Below, piece by piece: positions 8,601-14,617 of a DNA stretch of 25,134 nucleotides. Each line of letters begins with the position of its first letter. The first letter of the stretch is position 1. Under the pieces are notes generated by a model, which saw nothing but the letters and a program-made list of their open reading frames with translations, was not told the DNA's origin and did not search any database. Origin of the DNA: Kiritimatiellia bacterium (GTDB taxonomy: Bacteria; Verrucomicrobiota; Kiritimatiellia; RFP12; UBA1067); contig JAFYQC010000167.1 of NCBI GenBank assembly GCA_017547265.1, positions 1-25,134 of the forward strand. The letters are read 5' to 3'. Made by a program: the position numbers and the translations under genes.

Positions 8601-9534
8601 TGTAACGTTTGCTGAGGGTTATGTCCATTCTGCGGTGGGTTTTGCAATAGATGGTGTTATCAAGACAAAGGAAGTCGCCTTGGCTTATGGTAGCATAGGG
8701 CCGGAGTCTGCGCCTGTAACAATTAACGGCACTGGTGTTCTTGAGTTGACGAGCGCTGGGAACAAGGAGGACTATAGAGATTATTCCAATGTCACAGGAA
8801 CTGGTACTATCAAGTATTCTTCTACCGCTGGATGGCGTCTCTTCCCGAGCGACGGTGCGAAGATGCCGGCCACGACGCTTACGATCCAGGCCGAACTTGC
8901 AGACTCGTTGATTATTGCATGTTCCAATGAAACTGTTATCGGAAATCTTGCTGGCTCCAAGAATATTCGGTCCGATTGGACCAATAATGGCGAGAGCGGT
9001 AGAACGCTCACCGTCACTCAGTCGAAGGATACGGAATGGCAAGGCGAGTTCGTGAACAACCGCATAACACAATTCAATGTTGTAGCTCCTGCAGAGGGCG
9101 ATGCAGGTACGCTGACGCTGTCAGGAACGCAAAGTGCGACTATTCCTTTCCGGATTGGGTCTGGAGCGAAGGTTAATATTGCAGGTAAGTGGGTCGGTCC
9201 CGTGTCCGTCGAGGGTACGATTGCGGGCTCCGGCACGATTGACGGTGAGCTGACGGTAAGTGGTGGTGCGACTGTCTTGGTAAATGATGCAAAGCCGCCT
9301 GAAGTGACTGGCAATGTTACTCTGTCTGGCAACATTGAGATTGCCGTTGCGGATGATTTGGATGCGTCAACCCTGACCATTCTTCGCGTGACTGGAGATG
9401 GCGCTACGTTGGACGCGAGCGAGGCTTCGTTTACTGTGAGAAACGCGAGTGGCAAGGCCGTTCTGGCGCGTGTAGTTGCGAAGAGCAGAGAACTACGTTT
9501 TTCCAAGGGCGGCTTCTACATTCACTTGCAGTAA
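5647..9534 (+). CDS. Secreted giant beta-helix (passenger-type) protein, function unknown
   Basis: 1295 residues. I chose the ATG at 5647 because it follows GGGGAGGA by four bases and lies downstream of the promoter; the upstream TTG at 5569 is the -35 element. A signal peptide ends near residue 41 (STAWA, then DF). The body is rich in Gly, Thr, Ser, Asn and Val with short strand-turn patterns such as GSGTLTFDGAGTITAD, typical of right-handed beta-helices. Residues about 308-511 form a domain also present in the downstream sialidase. Two copies of a longer module start at W602 and W817 (WTG..., then a GN-NS-V-L-G-VT-YL pattern). There is no C-terminal autotransporter beta-barrel, no LPXTG and no PEP-CTERM motif, so the export and anchoring route is unclear. 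The 8150-8700 part is visibly more AT-rich than the upstream genes. Possible roles are surface adhesin or glycan binding; neither is proven. Confidence 0.85.
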   Translation: MSLSTILTLTRGFVRSSAFLVATRFLTLALTLGLASTAWADFQKTNPVTGETESYTWKFVGTDTWNGTGYWQDSSGANPSGVPAKTGEDTWDPILFDGNTININAGMSVEGWNLRMGLYNGASVTMNTFVKFQGGDGVDVMWMTVDDSSQLTIGGFGKGNISANQIIKLSSAKASGIEWLVNLESTGTANNTFEYYLKGDGSVSYQAVSAANHKIKMADVTLSGGAKSVRSKTLVTFISTDKTFTADATIKVMSNDVVVGTEHLAAVNTTGMTTLTADGRVGACELVQTSTGIVLYYVDGSEYAYVPSINVNFTHGTDSDLTTSANVGLAVYAVPGTSWNNMPLSETIQEGEGVLNQVKSTDSTGTASVESGVSVAVSGARGSYYCWNGVAAASDPRHGYVDDGENYQTPTVTVTGVPYDYYRVIVYCATDTADAKFGYVTVNGTDFTYVDGLLAAGTASWGNTGNYGGALAIAKGVNTLVTDVLSGSTATVVGHNMSGARGCIAAIQIVKAEVDADLVIAVTGDTTYTVSENPTYGKVQIVGSGTLTFDGAGTITADTFDVGSFVAVKMGSNIAPVAVIGSGVVVYDGAVPASTTSFADDWTGTVWIKNVTHNGTSSGDGRDFDPNKYGNINSKVKLTGVTCYLKYIATTRPTIVLEDDGDTPALTVDNGYDAQSYILRILSGGGTLKGSGSGGEQQKLVINGFADFTGSIDAGTRSIFISPQTSAQSAWGSVPEVSGRTGVIYVDANATGTIDAAAKWTTAAEGSIVVAGNGELYFSNASSITNTVRGAGKVVRTGITSHGAVGSVLGLTDSENWTGVFEFRNCNMGLWHISTFGNANSTVRLNGVTSYLYGDANSANHNVGTLDVGVNGWIVDGSYKGVTFAIPAKLTGAGTFTVNTSNSSGATENNRNKTFKFTGDVSEFSGILAFGGSTEYTRIVIGETTREFVPKSLAIGGDAVLNVRCDWSDAGLAGGVYVDERGLLDVTFAEGYVHSAVGFAIDGVIKTKEVALAYGSIGPESAPVTINGTGVLELTSAGNKEDYRDYSNVTGTGTIKYSSTAGWRLFPSDGAKMPATTLTIQAELADSLIIACSNETVIGNLAGSKNIRSDWTNNGESGRTLTVTQSKDTEWQGEFVNNRITQFNVVAPAEGDAGTLTLSGTQSATIPFRIGSGAKVNIAGKWVGPVSVEGTIAGSGTIDGELTVSGGATVLVNDAKPPEVTGNVTLSGNIEIAVADDLDASTLTILRVTGDGATLDASEASFTVRNASGKAVLARVVAKSRELRFSKGGFYIHLQ

Positions 9535-9548
9535 ATGATGGCATTAGG

Positions 9549-9695
9549 GTGAAGTCAATTTGCTACAGTGCTGTTTCTGTCAAAGGATTCTTTCCCGATG
9601 ACTGGCGCATCTACGATGCGGCGCTGACGGCTAATGAGATCAAGGCGCTTAAGAGTGCGCTTCTCCCCGATCCGCTCTTTATTCGGCTTAGGTAG
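9549..9695 (+). pseudogene. Orphan C-terminal tail of a LamG-like domain protein
   Basis: In the 208-bp gap between two large genes, a GTG-started frame of 48 codons ends in TAG at 9693-9695. Its translation contains DDWRIYDAALTANEIKALKS, the usual closing motif of LamG/concanavalin-like domains (R-IY-ALT-EI-L). It then ends in PDPLFIRLR, like a protein C-terminus. No ribosome-binding site or signal sequence precedes it. It is best read as the remnant of a third secreted LamG protein, deleted or recombined between its neighbours. A functional 48-residue peptide is unlikely. Confidence 0.6.
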
Positions 9696-9742
9696 TGAAG
9701 TGCCGGGTCGGCCGCAATAGTCTAATTACGTTGGAGGAATCC

Positions 9743-12700
9743 ATGTGCAAGTCAACTTTTATGTTGTTGGTGTTGTTGGTTGCGCCAATGACATTGGTCA
9801 CCAATGCCGCGTCGATAAATATTAATTTTACGGCTGGAACTGCCTTGAGCACTTCTTCCGGCCTTGGAATATTGGGGTATAGGGTTCGCGGGGATTTTTG
9901 GGATAACCTGATTGGCAATAACGGTACTCTTGGAACGGTGCATGTCGTTTCGTCGAGCGGCGAACGGTCCGTCTTGGATGGGGCGTCCGTGACAATATCG
10001 GGAACGCGTGGTTATTGGGATTGCTTAAGTCTTGCTGCCGATTCCGAACTTCGTGCTGGATACATTGACGACAATGTTGGCAATATGACGCCAACGGTAA
10101 CGGTTAGAGGCGTTCCTTTCTCAAGATATCGCGTCATCGTGTACCACGCCGCCGACTCGGCCAATTTCAAGTTAGGCTACGACACGATAAACGGCATTGA
10201 CTATTCTGGTGTGTCGGGGGCTACGGCGCATGGAACAATGCCGTGGGGGTCGACAGGCCCGTCTGATTCTGCGAACGCGATATCTGAGGGCGTGAATGCC
10301 ATTGTGTCCGGGATCTTGGCAAGCAACGACACTGCAACGGTGACGGTAACTGGGCACGGCCAGGCATACGCGACAAGTTATAACATGTCCGTCAGGTCTG
10401 GAATTGCGGCGATACAGGTTGTGGACGCAACGGACGAGATAGTCGATGTGTCGGCGCTGTCGGGAAGGTTTACGTCCTCGTCTAATAACGGCGCTTGGTC
10501 GTTGCCGACAGACGCGTACCTCTCTAACGATGATGTGACGAGAGCTGGCATAGTAATCGGCACGAATGCCGTGACAAAGGCTATGACGGATTCTGCTTGG
10601 AGCATTTCTGCGACTGTTGTCGCTTCAATACCGCAAGAAGCTCAGGGAACATTGAGCGCCTTTAAAGTCGGCACCCATGACGTGCGCGCGCACTACAATG
10701 GAGATGGCACGTTTCTCATTGCCTACGACACGGTTTCGCAGCCCAATGGATATGCTGTCAAAACGGCGAAAATCGATGTCTCTGGAATTCATGCATGGAC
10801 GCTCACTCATGATGCGTACTACGGTAATGGCACGCGGCTTTACAAAGACAAGGTGCTTGTAGCGGATGCGTCTGACATAAGGTGGTATACCAACAAAGTG
10901 CAGACTGCGATTGCCTTTGGGAACAGAACCGATGGTGGCGATCCGTTGTCTGGAGCCACGATATATGCTGCATTTACCGATTTCCGCAACTATGATGCTT
11001 CTTGCGCGCAAGAAGCCCTCAATTCTTTTGACGCTGCCATCATAGGGAATGTTGAAAAGTCCGATTACTTGTCGGGGCGCATGGAGATTCTCTCGCATGT
11101 TCTGCAATATGCAACTGGTTCTTCGGAGACGGTCGCGGCCATGGATTCTCGCCAGTCATCCAGTGCCGACATGGCGACCTGTTGGCATGTGCCGTTGGAT
11201 GCGACTCTTGCCAATGGGAGTTATGTAGAAGCGGCGCAAATCGTTCGTGACGCCATGCTTGACACTTTAGCCCCCGGTTTAGCCACAAATGCCGCCTGCG
11301 TGAGCGTGCTGGCAGAATTGCCATCTGGCGTCGCTGGTGCTGTAGCCGGATTGACTTTAAAGAACGGCACAAGCCGACATTATGTGTTTGCGTACTCAAA
11401 TGGGGATGGAACATTTTCGCTTGGATACGATACTACGCGGGCTCACAACAGCAATAGGTCCGAAAAGTTTGACTTGTCTGGTGTCCATGTGTGGACGCTT
11501 GCGTCTTCGGCAAATGGAGGAGCGAGATTCTATAGAGATGGCGATGAAATTCTGCGAGTCGACGGCATTAAATGGACCAATCCGCTTCACTCCGTCTCAG
11601 AGGCATTGTCTATTGGCAACGATACGCGAAACTGTCATCCGCTCGCCGGAATGAAAGTCTATGCCGTCCATTCTGATTTCGCCCCGAATGCCACTACAGT
11701 CTTTAATGCCGCTGCTGAGTGTGCAGGAGCCGTTTTCGATAGTTTCAATTTCCTTGACGATTATTCTGGATGCGACACCAAAACAAAGATCGAGTTTTTT
11801 GACAACTATCTAGAGACAGGGGTCGTCGGCACTGCTTCGCTCAATGGCGAAGTTCAGAGTGCTGCAAAAAGCGCGGAGTTGATTCGGCTCTTTGGGGCGG
11901 AGGCGGTGTCTGACGAGGGCGTTACGTTCAAGATTGACGGCCTTGACATGTCGAACGGAACGCTTACGCTCGGAGTTTCGCCGTCCGTCACGAGCGGCAA
12001 CACGCTCTCCGTCGTCGGCAAGAAGGCTCTTGTCGACAGATGGCAGAGACTGCGCGTGAATCCGCAGGGCTCGACCGTGACGGTAACCGACAGCGATCTT
12101 GCCGACTACCGTTTCTTCCAGCTTCGTGCCGAACTTGGCGAGAAGGGGCTTGGATATACGGTGCGCGAGACGCCGATTGTCGGCGACCGTGCGAATACGG
12201 AATCAGAATCGCACATCACCGCGGCAAATGCAGGGGGCGAGGCGGTGCTTTTCTCGATTGACCTTGATGACGGTGCAGATGGAGACTATTTGGCTGCTGC
12301 CTACAAATCCATTTCCTTTCAGCTTGACGGGGTTACGGCTGGAGCGACGGCTACGCTTGCCACAAATGGCGTCATTGTTGCGGCGGCAGTCGTTGCGGAG
12401 GGTGGAACGGTTGATTTTACCGGCCTTCCGCAACTTGGCGACGGCACGACGCTTTCCGTCGGGGTTTCAACATCTGACGCCAGTGGCAATATCGTCACGA
12501 CCAATCTTTCGGAACGCGCCGGTGCACTTGCCTATGCCTGGGGCGATGGAGAGGTTGTTGCGATTGACGGCGGCGTGACGAACACGATGACAATGCTGGC
12601 CTTCAAGCCCAAGACAGACGTAAATAAGGGTGCTGATGGCGGTGCATACAGGATACCTGCCATTGCGAAATCGACAAATGGCGTTATCGTGGCGCTTTAT

Positions 12701-13732
12701 GATTGTCGGTACAACAATTCCGGCGACTTGCCAAACGCCATTGACTTGGCGGAAAACTGGTCGGGCGACAACGGGGATACTTGGTCAAAACCACGTGTGG
12801 CTGTTGACGTTCCTAATAACGGCGAGCAGACGCTTGGCAAAGAAACGGACATAGGCGATCCTTGCGTCCTTTATGATTCAGTCGATGATAAGTTTTGGGC
12901 GATGGGCATTACCGGAGGAGGGCTGAGCCGCTCCCATGTGGATAACACTCCGATTTCCGACGTTGTGCTCTATACAAGGGGGACAGGGAAGGATGCTCAG
13001 TGGGCGAACAGGCGCAGTGTCAAGTCCGAGCTTCTTGCAGCGCTTGTCGCTGTCGGCGAAACTGCAACTGCCGACGAATCAATAAAGGGGATACTTCAGG
13101 GGCCCGGACATGGTATCGTCCAGAGAAACAAAACGACTCTCATGCCGGCCGGAACGTTGATATTCCCAATGCAGTATTTTCCTGTCAATTCGAATTTTTA
13201 CGATTCACGAACATTTGCCGCGTATTCCAAAGACGGCGGAGAAACGTGGCAGACGACGAAGCTTACAGATGCCGCTGTTGTCGCGCAGGAGAACTGCATC
13301 ATGGAACTCGACGACGGCTCATGGTACATGATCGCAAAGGGATATTCTCGGCAGCTTTTCAGAACGACGAATTATGTTGATTGGAAGCATGTTGGCAGTA
13401 TATCCCCGTCATGCTGGGTGCAGGGAACATGTATCAGGATGGGTGTTGCCGCTGATGGCAACAGTAGGTATGTTGCATGCTTCACCGTGTCTACCAGTCC
13501 GGCGAACCGCTCGCACCTTACTCTTCATTTTGGGCGAGACACGACGCTTGAGACTCCAGATGGCGATGGCGTCGTGTGGGATTGCGGAAAATGGGACATC
13601 TATCCGGAAGAAACTGGCGGCATGAGCTACAACTCGCTCGTTATGCTTGACGACAGCACGCTTGGCGTTCTTTTCGAGTCTCGCGGCCACATTTATTTCC
13701 GCAAAGTGGATGTAAGCGAAATGCTGAAATGA
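9743..13732 (+). CDS. Secreted multidomain exo-sialidase (GH33-type)
   Basis: 1329 residues. It probably hydrolyses terminal sialic acids from glycoproteins outside the cell or at its surface. The start is the ATG at 9743, four bases after GGAGGA; an in-frame GTG at 9695 would add a non-signal leader. The signal peptide ends near residue 22 (VTNA, then AS). Residues 24-228 are the domain shared with the upstream beta-helix protein. Two LamG-like units follow, roughly 240-450 and 470-690, sharing HYNGDGTF/YSNGDGTF and SGVHVWTL patterns. The catalytic propeller is about 955-1329. It shows YRIP with R970, putative acid/base D995, Asp boxes SGDNGDTW (1007-1014) and SKDGGETW (1162-1169), GPGHGIVQ, E1183, a further arginine at R1256, and nucleophile candidate Y1296 in GMSYNSL. 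All expected GH33 residues therefore appear present. A trans- or anhydro-sialidase cannot be excluded. Confidence 0.88.
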   Translation: MCKSTFMLLVLLVAPMTLVTNAASININFTAGTALSTSSGLGILGYRVRGDFWDNLIGNNGTLGTVHVVSSSGERSVLDGASVTISGTRGYWDCLSLAADSELRAGYIDDNVGNMTPTVTVRGVPFSRYRVIVYHAADSANFKLGYDTINGIDYSGVSGATAHGTMPWGSTGPSDSANAISEGVNAIVSGILASNDTATVTVTGHGQAYATSYNMSVRSGIAAIQVVDATDEIVDVSALSGRFTSSSNNGAWSLPTDAYLSNDDVTRAGIVIGTNAVTKAMTDSAWSISATVVASIPQEAQGTLSAFKVGTHDVRAHYNGDGTFLIAYDTVSQPNGYAVKTAKIDVSGIHAWTLTHDAYYGNGTRLYKDKVLVADASDIRWYTNKVQTAIAFGNRTDGGDPLSGATIYAAFTDFRNYDASCAQEALNSFDAAIIGNVEKSDYLSGRMEILSHVLQYATGSSETVAAMDSRQSSSADMATCWHVPLDATLANGSYVEAAQIVRDAMLDTLAPGLATNAACVSVLAELPSGVAGAVAGLTLKNGTSRHYVFAYSNGDGTFSLGYDTTRAHNSNRSEKFDLSGVHVWTLASSANGGARFYRDGDEILRVDGIKWTNPLHSVSEALSIGNDTRNCHPLAGMKVYAVHSDFAPNATTVFNAAAECAGAVFDSFNFLDDYSGCDTKTKIEFFDNYLETGVVGTASLNGEVQSAAKSAELIRLFGAEAVSDEGVTFKIDGLDMSNGTLTLGVSPSVTSGNTLSVVGKKALVDRWQRLRVNPQGSTVTVTDSDLADYRFFQLRAELGEKGLGYTVRETPIVGDRANTESESHITAANAGGEAVLFSIDLDDGADGDYLAAAYKSISFQLDGVTAGATATLATNGVIVAAAVVAEGGTVDFTGLPQLGDGTTLSVGVSTSDASGNIVTTNLSERAGALAYAWGDGEVVAIDGGVTNTMTMLAFKPKTDVNKGADGGAYRIPAIAKSTNGVIVALYDCRYNNSGDLPNAIDLAENWSGDNGDTWSKPRVAVDVPNNGEQTLGKETDIGDPCVLYDSVDDKFWAMGITGGGLSRSHVDNTPISDVVLYTRGTGKDAQWANRRSVKSELLAALVAVGETATADESIKGILQGPGHGIVQRNKTTLMPAGTLIFPMQYFPVNSNFYDSRTFAAYSKDGGETWQTTKLTDAAVVAQENCIMELDDGSWYMIAKGYSRQLFRTTNYVDWKHVGSISPSCWVQGTCIRMGVAADGNSRYVACFTVSTSPANRSHLTLHFGRDTTLETPDGDGVVWDCGKWDIYPEETGGMSYNSLVMLDDSTLGVLFESRGHIYFRKVDVSEMLK

Positions 13733-13748
13733 GAAGGGAAGGGACAAC

Positions 13749-13850
13749 ATGAAGAAAACGATCACGATGCCGAGCGGGAACGGCAAGGGCGTGGACAACT
13801 CCGCCGGCGCCGAAGACCTCGTCTTCATGGCCCTCATCGTGAAGCAGTAG
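13749..13850 (+). CDS. Possible 33-residue peptide after the sialidase gene
   Basis: An ATG at 13749, preceded by the purine run GAAGGGAAGGGA, opens a 33-codon frame ending in TAG at 13848-13850. The peptide starts MKKTITMPSGNGKG and ends DLVFMALIVKQ. No family is recognised. It lies 16 bp after the sialidase stop and overlaps the 3' end of the convergent toxin gene by 17 bp. It could be a real small protein, or a leftover from insertion of the toxin-antitoxin pair that cut a longer gene. Confidence 0.3.
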   Translation: MKKTITMPSGNGKGVDNSAGAEDLVFMALIVKQ

Positions 13851-14274
13851 CGCGACTGCCCGAGAACGGGTCAAGCAGTTTTACGCCCAAGCCCTGCATG
13901 TCGCGCACGTTGCGCGTCACGAGCACGAGGTTGTCGACTTTTGCGGTGGCGGCTATCAGCGCGTCTACGGCGGGGCGCGGCGTACCGGCGCGCGAGCATG
14001 CGGCGAGTGTCGCTCCCCAGCATTCGGCTAAGGTGGTGTTTACAGACAGGACTCGAGAGCCAAACGACGCCACGAGTTCGTCGAGCCATTTTGAAAGTTC
14101 CCTTGCTTTCTTCGTTTCTCCGAGAAGACAGATTCCGTTCTTGATTTCGCCAACGGAAATCGTAGACATGAAGAGTGTGTTGGGGTCCTGTTTTGAAAGC
14201 CATTCCATGACGGCAGGGTTCGGCTTCTTGGCGCGCGTCTCGCTGATGACGCATGTGTCGAGGAGGTACATCAT
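13834..14274 (-). CDS. vapC: VapC/FitB-like PIN-domain ribonuclease toxin
   Basis: A 146-residue PIN-domain protein, probably an Mg-dependent endoribonuclease that stops translation when not held by its antitoxin. The four acidic residues expected of the active site are visible: D6 in YLLDTCVISE, E43 in VGEIKNGI, D104 in AVDALIAATA and D125 in TRNVRDMQGLG. The start ATG overlaps the antitoxin stop in an ATGA junction (14271-14274), the usual toxin-second coupling. The RNA target cannot be predicted. It reads against all its neighbours, and its 3' end meets the small ORF at 13749-13850. Confidence 0.93.
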   Translation of the reverse strand: MMYLLDTCVISETRAKKPNPAVMEWLSKQDPNTLFMSTISVGEIKNGICLLGETKKARELSKWLDELVASFGSRVLSVNTTLAECWGATLAACSRAGTPRPAVDALIAATAKVDNLVLVTRNVRDMQGLGVKLLDPFSGSRATASR

Positions 14275-14525
14275 CCAAACACCGCCTTCCTTGTCGGGGA
14301 CTTGTCGCGCACTGTCGCGAGCCCGCCGTCAATTTTCGGTCCGCCAGTCAAGACGTCTATCGACGATCGCGAAGGCGGTGCCAGTTTCCTGTAGTCGCTG
14401 TAGGAGATCATTACGACAACGGGCGAGCCTCGCCGTGTGACAATCTGCGGCTCTACTTCGCAGGCGCGGTTAACAACTGCGGAAAATCGGCTCTTTGCGT
14501 CTTGCAGCGCCCATACTGAACTCAT
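14271..14525 (-). CDS. Phd/YefM-type antitoxin
   Basis: An 84-residue antitoxin and probable autorepressor for the PIN toxin. The Phd/YefM fold signature is clear: VWALQDAKSRFSAVVNRA, then EPQIVTRRGSPVVVMISYSDYRKL, with a C-terminal tail that would wrap the toxin. The ribosome-binding site AAGGAGGAA (complement of 14531-14539) stands five bases before the ATG. The N-terminal half should bind the tandem repeat at 14540-14557, and the pair together should repress their own promoter. Pairing a Phd-type antitoxin with a PIN toxin is common. Confidence 0.93.
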   Translation of the reverse strand: MSSVWALQDAKSRFSAVVNRACEVEPQIVTRRGSPVVVMISYSDYRKLAPPSRSSIDVLTGGPKIDGGLATVRDKSPTRKAVFG

Positions 14526-14539
14526 GGCAATTCCTCCTT

Positions 14540-14557
14540 CTGACTAGTCTGACTAGT
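14540..14557. promoter_or_regulatory. Tandem operator of the toxin-antitoxin pair
   Basis: CTGACTAGT is repeated perfectly head to tail (14540-14548 and 14549-14557). Each copy contains the palindrome ACTAGT. The repeat covers the predicted transcription start (near 14558) and the region just before the antitoxin ribosome-binding site, where a Phd-type repressor would be expected to bind. Confidence 0.7.
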
Positions 14558-14564
14558 TGGCGGT

Positions 14565-14594
14565 ATTTTAGCAAATTCTTCCGTGCGAGGTCAA
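14565..14594 (-). promoter_or_regulatory. Promoter of the toxin-antitoxin pair
   Basis: On the minus strand TTGACC (14594-14589) is separated by 18 bp from TAAAAT (14570-14565), predicting a start near 14558 inside the operator repeat. It is back to back with the promoter of the protease gene: this -35 lies 11 bp upstream of that gene's -10. Confidence 0.6.
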
Positions 14595-14602
14595 ATGGCT
14601 TT

Positions 14603-14611
14603 TGGTATAAT
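14603..14611 (+). promoter_or_regulatory. Extended -10 promoter placing the start of transcription at the ATG
   Basis: TGGTATAAT gives a TGn extended element plus a perfect TATAAT at 14606-14611. Only six bases (AGCGCC) separate it from the ATG at 14618, so transcription should begin at or within a base or two of the start codon. No good -35 is seen at 16-18 bp, which suits an extended -10 promoter. No ribosome-binding site lies before the ATG. Confidence 0.65.
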
Positions 14612-14617
14612 AGCGCC

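Noticed and set aside
9400..9534. Autotransporter beta-barrel or PEP-CTERM tail on the first giant protein
   Set aside because: The C-terminus shows neither amphipathic barrel strands ending in F/W nor a PEP plus hydrophobic plus basic tripartite tail.
9695..9742. GTG start for the sialidase at 9695
   Set aside because: It overlaps the LamG remnant stop, has no ribosome-binding site and adds a basic leader before a normal signal peptide; ATG 9743 follows GGAGGA.
14495..14617. Extension of the giant protease upstream to 14495
   Set aside because: This would run through the promoter and into the antitoxin gene; ATG 14618 gives the signal peptide.
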